Shown here one piece after another: positions 15,039-22,162 of a stretch of 32,151 bases of DNA (the first letter of the stretch is position 1; every line of letters begins with the position of its first letter). Under the pieces are notes generated by a model. That model worked only from the letters and a program-made list of their open reading frames with translations, made no database searches and was not told the origin of the DNA. Where the stretch lies: NCBI RefSeq assembly GCF_001672755.1, contig NZ_LZKI01000067.1, positions 1 to 32,151 on the forward strand, in the 5' to 3' direction. The translations under genes were made by a program, and so were the position numbers. This stretch comes from Mycobacterium colombiense (GTDB lineage Bacteria; Actinomycetota; Actinomycetes; Mycobacteriales; Mycobacteriaceae).

Positions 15039-16501
15039 CGCCCGAATCGGACGTCACGCCGGTCGCGGCGTCGTCGATCACGTCGTGGGATGACGGGGCC
15101 GACGTCGTCATCGCGGGCTACGGCGTCGCCGGTGCGGCGGCGGCGGTGGAGGCTGCGCGGAGCGGCGCCGACGTGCTGGTGCTGGAGCGCACCGGCTCCT
15201 GGGGCGGCGCGGCGTCGATGGCCGGCGGCTTCATCTATCTCGGCGGCGGTACGCCCATCCAAAAGGCTTGTGGCTTCGAAGATTCCGTCGACAACATGGC
15301 AGCCTTCCTCAACGTCGCGATGGGACCCGGCGCCGACGAGAACCGGATCGCCGATTACTGCGCCGGCAGCGTCGCGCACTTCGACTGGCTGGTCGGGTGC
15401 GGCGTCCCGTTCAACGCCGAGTTCTTCGCCGAGCCCGGCTGGGAGCCGATGGGCGACCAGGGCCTGATGTACAGCGGCGGCGAGAATTCGTTCCCGTTCA
15501 ACACCATTGCCTCCCCGGCGCCGCGCGGGCACGTCCCGCAGATGCAGAACAAGAAGCAGGGCGAGGCCAGCGCCGGCTACATGCTGATGAAGCCGCTGGT
15601 GGAAACCGCGACCGCGGCCGGCGCCCGGGCGCTGTACGACGTGCGGGTGTCGCGGCTGATCGTCGAATCCGACGGCCGGGTGGTTGGCATCCGCGCCCGA
15701 AAGTACGGCACCGAGATGAACATCCGGGCGCGGTCCGGGGTGGTGCTGGCGACGGGCAGCTTCGCCTATAACGACGCGATGGTGCAGCGGTATGCGCCGC
15801 GGATCGCCGGCCGGCCCGCCGCCTCCATCGAGCAGCACGACGGGCAGGCGATCCGGATGGCGCAGGCGCTGGGCGCCGACCTGGCGCACATGGACGCCAC
15901 CGAGGTCGCGATCTTCATCGACCCGCAGCAGCTGGTGCGCGGCATCCTGGTCAACGGCCGCGGGCAGCGCTACGTCGCCGAGGACACCTACCCGGGCCGG
16001 ATCGGGCAGCTCACCCTCTACCAGCAGGACAACGTCGCCTATCTGATCATCGACGGCGATGCGCAGGAGGCGGCGATGGCCTCGTGGTCGCCGAAGTTCC
16101 TGCTGCGCCCGGCGACCTGGGTGGCCGACACCGTCGCCGACCTGGAACGCGACATGGGACTGCCGCCCGGGTCGCTGCAGGCGACGGTGGCCGCCTACAA
16201 CGAGGGCGCCGCGCGCGGCGAGGATCCGCTGCTGCACAAGAAGCCGGAGTGGATCAGACCGATCGGCTCCCCCGTCGGCGCCGTCGACCTGCGCGAGAAC
16301 ACCGGCGGTTTCACCCTGGGCGGGCTGGCCACCACGCTGGACGCCGAGGTGCTGCACGTCAGCGGCGCGCCCATCCCGGGACTCTTCGCCGCCGGGCGCT
16401 GCACCGCCGGCCTGGCCGCCTGGGGGTACGCCAGCGGCGTTTCGCTGGGTGACGGCAGCTTCTACGGCCGGCGCGCCGGGCGCTCCGCAGCCAAGGGCTG
16501 A
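15035..16501 (+). CDS. FAD-dependent oxidoreductase, KstD/fumarate reductase flavoprotein family
   Basis: A 488-residue flavoprotein of the FAD_binding_2 family: GYGVAG at 28-33 in the N-terminal FAD motif, GGAASMAGGFIYLGGG near 57-72, ATGSFAYND in the middle, and a C-terminal GLFAAGRCTAGLAAWGYASGVSLGDGSFYGRRAG. It is shorter than true 3-ketosteroid-Delta1-dehydrogenases (about 560) and lacks their C-terminal FYA-type tyrosine motif. It may therefore catalyse another double-bond insertion or reduction on a cyclic ketone. It is coupled to the dioxygenase gene by GTGA. In steroid terms it might prepare a ring for aromatisation before the HsaA-like step. The name KstD should not be transferred without testing. 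Confidence 0.85.
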   Translation: MTPESDVTPVAASSITSWDDGADVVIAGYGVAGAAAAVEAARSGADVLVLERTGSWGGAASMAGGFIYLGGGTPIQKACGFEDSVDNMAAFLNVAMGPGADENRIADYCAGSVAHFDWLVGCGVPFNAEFFAEPGWEPMGDQGLMYSGGENSFPFNTIASPAPRGHVPQMQNKKQGEASAGYMLMKPLVETATAAGARALYDVRVSRLIVESDGRVVGIRARKYGTEMNIRARSGVVLATGSFAYNDAMVQRYAPRIAGRPAASIEQHDGQAIRMAQALGADLAHMDATEVAIFIDPQQLVRGILVNGRGQRYVAEDTYPGRIGQLTLYQQDNVAYLIIDGDAQEAAMASWSPKFLLRPATWVADTVADLERDMGLPPGSLQATVAAYNEGAARGEDPLLHKKPEWIRPIGSPVGAVDLRENTGGFTLGGLATTLDAEVLHVSGAPIPGLFAAGRCTAGLAAWGYASGVSLGDGSFYGRRAGRSAAKG

Positions 16502-16571
16502 GTCTCATGTCCTTCCTGGCCAGCTCCGACCCGTAGTACCCGCACCGCAGCGAAACGAAGGTGGAGGACAG

Positions 16572-17015
16572 ATGGATTCTCACCAACTGCGAGTTCTGTG
16601 CGATGAGCGAGACGTGGAACGAAGGTTGATTCTGTTCGCCCGCGCCATGGACGACCGAGACTGGACCGCAATCGCCGAAATCCTAGACGCTGATGCAGAG
16701 GGTGATTTCGGAACCGGCCGCGTGCAGGGTAGGGCTGCGATCGTCGAAATGCTGCACGGATTTCTCGACAGTTGCGGCCCCACCCAGCACCTCTTGGGCA
16801 ACGTTGTCATTGATGTCGACGGCGACGTCGCGATCAGCCACGCCTACGTCCACGACGTTCATTTGAGATCTGACGCCCACCATTCGGCGCGGTTCTACAC
16901 TCTCGGCGACTACACGGACACTTGGCAGCGGCGCCACGACGGGTTGTGGTGCCTGACCGAACGGATCAAGTCCAATCGAGCCTATGTCGGGTCTCTCGCG
17001 CTGTTCGAGAGGTAA
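16572..17015 (+). CDS. NTF2/SnoaL-like protein closing the HsaA/HsaC-like operon
   Basis: A 147-residue protein starting MDSHQLRVLCDERDVERRLILFARAMDDRDWTAIAEILDADAEGDFG, the helix pattern of SnoaL-like proteins, ending in YTDTWQRRHDGLWCLTERIKSNRAYVG. A good ribosome-binding site, GGAGGA, precedes ATG 16572. It lies 70 bp after the flavoprotein and is followed by a strong terminator, so it is the last gene of the operon. The fold suits an isomerase or dehydratase; the exact reaction is unknown. Two hydrophobic-lined His (HHSARFYTL) are present but no known catalytic set can be assigned. Confidence 0.78.
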   Translation: MDSHQLRVLCDERDVERRLILFARAMDDRDWTAIAEILDADAEGDFGTGRVQGRAAIVEMLHGFLDSCGPTQHLLGNVVIDVDGDVAISHAYVHDVHLRSDAHHSARFYTLGDYTDTWQRRHDGLWCLTERIKSNRAYVGSLALFER

Positions 17016-17078
17016 TCGGGGACGGTCGCCGGTCGAAAACCTCGACCACCACCGTGCTCTGACCTGAAAGAGCCGCCG

Positions 17079-17115
17079 ACCGCCGTCGGACGCGACCGCG
17101 CCCGGCGGCGGTTTT
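17079..17115 (+). terminator. Intrinsic terminator of the HsaA/HsaC-like operon
   Basis: An 11-bp stem (17079-17089 with 17102-17112, one G-U pair) and a 12-base loop are followed directly by TTTT (17112-17115). It stands about 60 bp after the NTF2-like stop and before the IclR gene, separating the operon from its likely regulator. Confidence 0.7.
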
Positions 17116-17117
17116 CG

Positions 17118-17131
17118 TGTCATGTGTGACA
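17118..17131. repeat. Small inverted repeat in the IclR upstream region
   Basis: TGTCA (17118-17122) and TGACA (17127-17131) flank four bases. A further pair, ACCAC and GTGGT, lies just downstream. They may be sites for the regulator or chance. Confidence 0.25.
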
Positions 17132-17158
17132 AGGACCACGCGGATGTGGTAGAAACAG

Positions 17159-17177
17159 ATATTCCTAATAGGAATAT
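17159..17177. promoter_or_regulatory. 19-bp A/T-rich palindrome, candidate IclR operator
   Basis: ATATTCCTAATAGGAATAT has two exact 9-base arms about one central A, in otherwise GC-rich DNA. It ends 26 bp before the ATG of the IclR gene. IclR-family proteins usually bind such palindromes in their own promoters, so autoregulation is likely. Confidence 0.65.
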
Positions 17178-17203
17178 TCCAGCTAGATACCCTTGGAGGG
17201 TCG

Positions 17204-18031
17204 ATGCCAGCAACTGCCGAAGCAGCTACGCCCACGGCGGTCATCGACCGCATCTCGCTCGTCCTGGACGCATTCGACGGGCCCGGCCGGCTGACGCTGG
17301 CGCAGATCGTCCGGCGTACCGGCCTGCCGCGCTCGTCCGCGCACCGAATGCTCGAGCGCCTGGTGCAGCTGCGCTGGCTGCGCCGCAGCGGCCGCGACTA
17401 CGAGCTGGGCATGCGGCTGGTGGAGCTGGGCTCGCTGGCCGTGCATCAGGACCGCCTGGTGCGCGCCGCCGGTCCCCTGCTGGGCGAATTACACCGCGCC
17501 ACAGGGCTCGTCGTGCACCTTGCGGTTCTGGACGGCCCCGACGTGGTCTACCTCGACAAGGTAGGGGATTCGTCGCCGGCGCCGATACCCACGCGGGTGG
17601 GCAGCCGTCAGCCCGCGCACTGCACCGCCGTCGGGAAGGCGATGCTGGCCTACCGCGACGAGGACGCGCCGGTGGACCTGCGGGTCCGCAAGACCAAGTA
17701 CTCGATCGCCACCGGCTCGCAGCTGGCCGTCGAGTTGTCGCGGGTGCGCGCGCATGGTGTCGCCTTCGAACGCGAGGAATCGCTGCTCGGATTCGGTTGT
17801 GTGGCAGCACCTATCGGCGGACCGGGTGAAGCCCAGGAAGTCATAGCGGCGGTGTCGGTGTGCGGGCCGATGAATCGAATGATGTTCGACCAGCGATTGA
17901 TCGCCCCGGTCCGGATGACCGCGATGGGCATCTGGCGGCACGCCGAGGGCGGCACGCAACGCGTCGCCCCGACCCTGCAGCCCTTGCGTCCGCTGCGGCC
18001 GGCGCCGCGGCCGGTGTTGCAGTACGCGTAA
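17204..18031 (+). CDS. IclR-family transcriptional regulator
   Basis: A 275-residue protein with the N-terminal winged helix (LTLAQIVRRTGLPRSSAHRMLERLVQLRWLRR, about 30-61), the linker YELGMRLVELGSLA and the C-terminal IclR effector domain (GLVVHLAVLDGPDVVYLDKV, then RQPAHCTAVGKAMLAY and GVAFEREESLLGFGCVAAPI). ATG 17204 follows GGAGGG closely. IclR proteins sense small aromatic or acid metabolites and often control adjacent catabolic operons. The nearest targets are the HsaA/HsaC-like operon just upstream and the module downstream. A near-perfect palindrome precedes it. The C-terminal 25 residues are Pro/Arg-rich and not typical of the family. Confidence 0.93.
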   Translation: MPATAEAATPTAVIDRISLVLDAFDGPGRLTLAQIVRRTGLPRSSAHRMLERLVQLRWLRRSGRDYELGMRLVELGSLAVHQDRLVRAAGPLLGELHRATGLVVHLAVLDGPDVVYLDKVGDSSPAPIPTRVGSRQPAHCTAVGKAMLAYRDEDAPVDLRVRKTKYSIATGSQLAVELSRVRAHGVAFEREESLLGFGCVAAPIGGPGEAQEVIAAVSVCGPMNRMMFDQRLIAPVRMTAMGIWRHAEGGTQRVAPTLQPLRPLRPAPRPVLQYA

Positions 18032-18069
18032 ACCTCGATACCTCTCCTCATCGAGACGCTGGCAGCCGC

Positions 18070-18097
18070 GGTCCGTTGGTTCGCACCACGGCGGACC
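18070..18097 (+). terminator. Possible hairpin after the IclR gene
   Basis: GGTCCG (18070-18075) pairs with CGGACC (18092-18097); a smaller CTCGAT/ATCGAG hairpin lies at 18034-18055, just after the stop. Neither has a U tract. The gap 18032-18278 holds nothing else I can support apart from presumed promoter sequence. Confidence 0.3.
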
Positions 18098-18278
18098 CAG
18101 GCCAGCGCGAGCACCCGCTCCCGATCTGTGCTGTCGACGGACGTTGAACCGGTGACCCACTGCCGCAGCGTGAGGCATCACGTTCCCGCCGTGGGCATTT
18201 CGCAATCCGGTAAACGGTACCTCCCAGTAGACGGGACTTACCCGTGTCCAACGCGAAACCGCGCCATACCCTTTGCGT

Positions 18279-18626
18279 ATGGCTAACGGTGAGATATTTG
18301 TCGTCGACCGTGTCACCACGCGCCCCGGTTGTGCCAGGGAATTTGTGGACACCTACCTCAACGAGTACGCCCCGGCCGCACGCGACCGAGGTATGACGCT
18401 GCGTAACATCCTGGTCAGCCCGCCGATCTGGTTCGACGATCAATCCAACACCGTGACCGTCACCTGGTCACTACCCAGCCTGCAGGCGTGGTGGGAGATG
18501 ACGTGGCAGGGCCGGCCAGACCCCACCCTGGGGCCATGGTGGGAAGGCATCAGCGATCTCATCGAGACGCGCGGGCGCAGCGTGGCCGCCGCGGCCAACG
18601 ACGTCGATCGACTCTGCGATGTATAG
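18279..18626 (+). CDS. Conserved hypothetical protein, possible NIPSNAP/A-B-barrel fold
   Basis: A 115-residue protein beginning MANGEIFVVDRVTTRPGCAREFVDTYLNEYAPAARDRGMTLRNI, a strand-helix-strand layout like NIPSNAP or dimeric alpha/beta-barrel proteins, with a Trp-rich stretch (WSLPSLQAWWEMTW) and a C-terminal helix. ATG 18279 was chosen; a TTG two codons earlier is possible. It overlaps the next gene by 8 bp, so the two are co-translated. I do not recognise a specific family. Similar small barrels in degradation clusters act as monooxygenases, isomerases or lyases. Confidence 0.6.
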   Translation: MANGEIFVVDRVTTRPGCAREFVDTYLNEYAPAARDRGMTLRNILVSPPIWFDDQSNTVTVTWSLPSLQAWWEMTWQGRPDPTLGPWWEGISDLIETRGRSVAAAANDVDRLCDV

Positions 18627-19242
18627 CGTGATCCGGCTGCTCGACGTCATCGAGCAGGATCGCGACCGCGTGCTGACCGCTGTGCGTGCCGTCGCCGCAA
18701 ACACCGGGGCGCAGTGCCGAGTCGCCGAGCCGACGCTGCCGGGTGCACGCAACGGCGGCGACGTCCTGGTGCACCTGCGCTTCGGCGCGGAAAGCCAATG
18801 GCATTCCGCCGAGCCCGATTTTGCGGCTTTGCTCAATGATCCCGCGATCACCGCCGTCAATGGCGCCTGCTATTCAGGCGCGGCTTCCCGTACGGGCGAA
18901 ACCGGCACCGTCTATCGAGCGCTGTTGCTGTGTGTGCTTCCCGGCACCGACAACGACACCATCGCCCGCTTCGAAGATGAGCTGCGTTTGATGCCGCGGT
19001 ATATAAAGACGATCACTGCCTGGCAGCTGAGCCGTGTCGAGCAAGCTGTCGGGGCGCAAGAGTGGACCCACGTGTTCGAGCAGGAATTCACCAGCGTCGA
19101 AGGGCTGATGGGCCCGTACTTGATGCACCCGATCCACTGGGCCGTAGTGGACCGGTGGTTCGATCCCGAGTGCCCCGAAGTCATCGTTCGTAATCCGGTG
19201 TGCCACAGCTTCTGCGCCATCACCGAGCCGGTGCTGAGCTGA
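18619..19242 (+). CDS. Double Dabb-like (stress-responsive A/B barrel) protein
   Basis: A 207-residue protein. Residues about 98-190 (RALLLCVLPGTDNDTIARFEDELRLMPRYIKTITAW through WAVVDRWFDPE) look like a Dabb-type alpha/beta barrel domain. The first half (YSVIRLLDVIEQDRDRVLTAVRAVA through HLRFG) has a similar strand-helix pattern, so it may be a two-barrel protein. The start ATG lies inside the end of the previous gene. It ends 6 bp before the stop of the convergent SDR. The function is unknown; single Dabb proteins include cyclases such as olivetolic acid cyclase. Confidence 0.6.
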   Translation: MYSVIRLLDVIEQDRDRVLTAVRAVAANTGAQCRVAEPTLPGARNGGDVLVHLRFGAESQWHSAEPDFAALLNDPAITAVNGACYSGAASRTGETGTVYRALLLCVLPGTDNDTIARFEDELRLMPRYIKTITAWQLSRVEQAVGAQEWTHVFEQEFTSVEGLMGPYLMHPIHWAVVDRWFDPECPEVIVRNPVCHSFCAITEPVLS

Positions 19243-19248
19243 ATCCAG

Positions 19249-20136
19249 CTAGACCCCCGCCGGCAGGATATTTGGGTTGGCCGTCGTCGGTGGCTCCAGC
19301 GCGGGTAGCTCGCCTTTGCCGTCCAGTGTGCGAACTTGCAACCGCTGCGACCACGGATAGTGCAGGCTGAATGCAACCAAGCCGGTTCGCTCAGCCGCGG
19401 GAAGGTGACACATCGCCAGTACTGTTTCGGCCAGGTATTCGACCGATTCAGTCGGGAACGACTTGGGAATCAACTGTGCTGCACCGGGTGTCCGAACCGC
19501 CGTCGACGGGCCCACGCAATTGACCGCGATGTTGGCGTCGAGCAGTTCGGCGGCGACCCCCTGGGTGAAACGGTGCAGCCCGGCCTTCATGGACGCGTAG
19601 ATCACGTCACCCGAAGTCTTGTTGTAGTCGCGGTACGGCCGCACCGGCGCCAGCCCGGTCACCGACCCGATGTTGACGATCCAGCCCGCGCCCTGCTTGC
19701 GCATATGGGGCACTGCGGCTTTCGTCAGGACAAAAGGCGTGCGCAGGTAGTGCTCCACAGTACGGTCGAACGTCTCCAGGCCCATCTCCTCGATCACCGA
19801 GTAGTCGGCGAAGCCCGCATTGTTGACCAGGATGTCGATACGGCCGGTGCGGTCGAGCACGTGATCGATCAGGCTACTCCGGGCACCGTGGTCCTCGAGG
19901 TCTACGGCCAGCCCGAACGCCGATCCCCCGGCGTTCTCGATCAGGGCAATCGTCTCATCAATCGTTCCCGGCAGTACCGCATCCAGCCCCGTCCGGGTGG
20001 ACCGCGAGGGTGAGCGGTTTCGCGCCGTCACCGCCACCGTGGCGCCCTCGGCAGCCAGTCGCTGCGCGATCGCCCGGCCAATCCCCCGGCTGCTGCCGGT
20101 GACCAAAGCCGTTCTACCGGAGAGTAACCGGGTCAT
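19249..20136 (-). CDS. SDR-family oxidoreductase coupled to a BVMO
   Basis: A 295-residue SDR with TGSSRGIG (13-20), NNAG (105-108) and catalytic Ser158, Tyr180 and Lys184 (YASMK). The Ser-to-Tyr distance of 22 residues is larger than the usual 13 or so because of an insert (VRPYRDYNKTSGDVI). It has an unusual C-terminal tail of about 50 residues. ATG 20136 overlaps the BVMO stop as ATGA. It probably oxidises an alcohol to the ketone used by that BVMO, or acts on its product. Arg39 and Arg41 after strand 2 (VTARNRS) point to NADP(H). Confidence 0.9.
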   Translation of the reverse strand: MTRLLSGRTALVTGSSRGIGRAIAQRLAAEGATVAVTARNRSPSRSTRTGLDAVLPGTIDETIALIENAGGSAFGLAVDLEDHGARSSLIDHVLDRTGRIDILVNNAGFADYSVIEEMGLETFDRTVEHYLRTPFVLTKAAVPHMRKQGAGWIVNIGSVTGLAPVRPYRDYNKTSGDVIYASMKAGLHRFTQGVAAELLDANIAVNCVGPSTAVRTPGAAQLIPKSFPTESVEYLAETVLAMCHLPAAERTGLVAFSLHYPWSQRLQVRTLDGKGELPALEPPTTANPNILPAGV

Positions 20137-22061
20137 CGCAACTCGAAGTGCTCTTCGATCGGCGCGCGGTGTTCATGCCAGAGGTCCACCAGCCGATACG
20201 GAGTGGCCACTACGACCCGCCCCGAACCGGAGCGGTAATAAGTGTGTGCGTTCGGGGTGTGACACCACACCGTGTTGGCCATGGCCTCGTCGATCGCGGC
20301 CACATAGTCATCGTAAGCCTGTTGCGTGACCTCCATCGTCGTCGCACCGCGCAGCGCCATCAGCTGCAGGCATTCGATGATGTAGTGCGACAGCACTTCC
20401 ATCGAGAAATTAGCGCCTGCTCCGTGACCGGGACTGTAATTCGGGGCTGAGTTGATGAACAGGTTGGGAAAGCCCGGCACGGTGCCGCCGCGGTACGCAC
20501 GGGGGCTGTCACCCCACTCGTCGGTGAGTTTGCGGCCGCCGCGGCCGCGAATATCGATGGTGGACAAGAAATCAAGGTGATATCCGGTGGCATAGATGAT
20601 CACGTCGAGATCGACCTGCCTACCGCCCTGCGTAACAATACCTTTGGCGTTGACCGCGGCAGGCTCACTGGCTTCCACATCGACGTGCTCACGGGTCAAC
20701 GCCGCGTAGTAACCACCTGGGTCGCGGATAATCCGCTTGCCGTAAGGCGCAAAATCCGGCGTCACCTTCTTCGCCAGTTCGGTTCCCGAACCGAAAGTTG
20801 TGTTGATGTAGTCCATACACATAAGCAAGAGCACGTCGTTCGCGGGCGAGATCGATAGATGCGTTTCCGCCCACTCCGGGTCACGCAGGATGACGGGATA
20901 GTTGTTGTCCGCGGTGCCCCAGTAGGATTTCAGCCTGTTCCATTTGGCGTAATGCGGGACGTGACGGCCGAGATAACGGCGGTATTCGGGAACGTCGTCG
21001 GTCAGCCGCTTACGCGGCGCCACCCAGTGTGGCTGCCGCTGGAACACCGTGAGGTGCTCGACTTCGTCCACACAGGCGTCAACGATTTGCACGGCTGTGC
21101 AACCAGCACCGATGATCGCCACTCGCTTGCCCGCGAGATCCAGTGATGCATCCCATCGTGCGGAGTGAATGCCGATGCCTGCGAATGTCTCCCGGCCCGA
21201 TAGCTCTGGCCAACGCGGCCGGTTGAGATAGCCCGCGGCGGTAATCACCACGCGCGCATGAGTGATGGCACGCTTACCGTCGCGGTCAACCGAGTGGATC
21301 TGCCAACAAGCGCGGTCCGCATCCCACCACAGCGCCGTCACCTCGGTGGCGAATCGGATGTGCTCACGCAGTCCGTACTTGTCCGCCAACGCAACCAGAT
21401 ATGCCTGGTATTCAGCGCCCTGCGGGTAGTAGCTCGTCCACTCGGGATTCACCTCGCGCGACAACGAGTAGTACGCGGAGGGAGTGTCGACTCCGATGCC
21501 GGGGTAGGTGGTGGTCAACCACGTCCCACCGACTTCGTCGTTGCGATCGATGACTTCGTAGCCAACCCCGGCTTCGGCGGCCGCGAGCGCAGCGATGATG
21601 CCGGCGATGCCCGCACCGATGATCACCACATTTGTGGTTTCGGGGATCGGCACCGTTCGCGGCAGCGTCGGTCGTGAGAGCTGAAACCCGCCCTGCTCGA
21701 GCAGCAGCGGAACGAACTCGTCGTCCACCTCCGACCCCAGAGCCAGCGGAAGCAAGCGCCTGAACAGCTCGGGGTCATCGATGGGCGGAGCACTCGCCTG
21801 CCGGTTCTCGACCAGGGCGGCAACCAGGGCGCTCACCAATTCCTGTGCGGTGTCGGCATCGGTGACGCCGGCCCGCTCGGGGGGATCGGGGACGTGGGAA
21901 ATCTTAGGCCCGAACTTCTCGATTACAGACGCGTCGCCGGTCAGCTGAGCCAGGACCGCAACCAGCACGCCGGGATCGGCCCGAGCAAGGTGCGCCCGCA
22001 GTTCCTCGAGATCGAGCGCGGCCGAGTCGGGAGGCGACGTCGATTCGGTGGCGGAGGTCAT
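20133..22061 (-). CDS. Baeyer-Villiger monooxygenase, HAPMO-like with N-terminal extension
   Basis: A 642-residue type I BVMO. The fingerprint FAGIGIHSARWD (293-304) fits FxGxxxHxxxW[P/D]; flanking Rossmann motifs are GAGIAG (149-154) and GAGCTA (318-323). About 140 residues precede the FAD domain and contain LRAHLARADPGVLVAVLAQLTGD, very like the N-terminal domain of Pseudomonas 4-hydroxyacetophenone monooxygenase (640 residues), which aids dimerisation. ATG 22061 gives the matching length; a GTG at 22097 would add 12 residues, and neither has a clear Shine-Dalgarno. The enzyme turns a ketone into an ester. The substrate may be an aryl, cyclic or side-chain ketone. Confidence 0.92.
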   Translation of the reverse strand: MTSATESTSPPDSAALDLEELRAHLARADPGVLVAVLAQLTGDASVIEKFGPKISHVPDPPERAGVTDADTAQELVSALVAALVENRQASAPPIDDPELFRRLLPLALGSEVDDEFVPLLLEQGGFQLSRPTLPRTVPIPETTNVVIIGAGIAGIIAALAAAEAGVGYEVIDRNDEVGGTWLTTTYPGIGVDTPSAYYSLSREVNPEWTSYYPQGAEYQAYLVALADKYGLREHIRFATEVTALWWDADRACWQIHSVDRDGKRAITHARVVITAAGYLNRPRWPELSGRETFAGIGIHSARWDASLDLAGKRVAIIGAGCTAVQIVDACVDEVEHLTVFQRQPHWVAPRKRLTDDVPEYRRYLGRHVPHYAKWNRLKSYWGTADNNYPVILRDPEWAETHLSISPANDVLLLMCMDYINTTFGSGTELAKKVTPDFAPYGKRIIRDPGGYYAALTREHVDVEASEPAAVNAKGIVTQGGRQVDLDVIIYATGYHLDFLSTIDIRGRGGRKLTDEWGDSPRAYRGGTVPGFPNLFINSAPNYSPGHGAGANFSMEVLSHYIIECLQLMALRGATTMEVTQQAYDDYVAAIDEAMANTVWCHTPNAHTYYRSGSGRVVVATPYRLVDLWHEHRAPIEEHFELR

Positions 22062-22162
22062 GGACTGAGTATCGGAGCGGGTGAGCGGCTTGGGCACTGC
22101 TGTGTCTACTCAGCGGGAGGCGAGAAGCTGCGTCTCGACTGTCGCGGCCTACCCTCCCACGT

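Noticed and set aside
14987..16357. 456-codon minus-strand frame opposite the KstD/fumarate-reductase-like gene
   Set aside because: Shadow of a gene with clear FAD motifs.
15035..16501. Calling this gene a true kstD
   Set aside because: It is about 80 residues shorter than KstD and lacks the C-terminal tyrosine motif seen in the 30293 protein.
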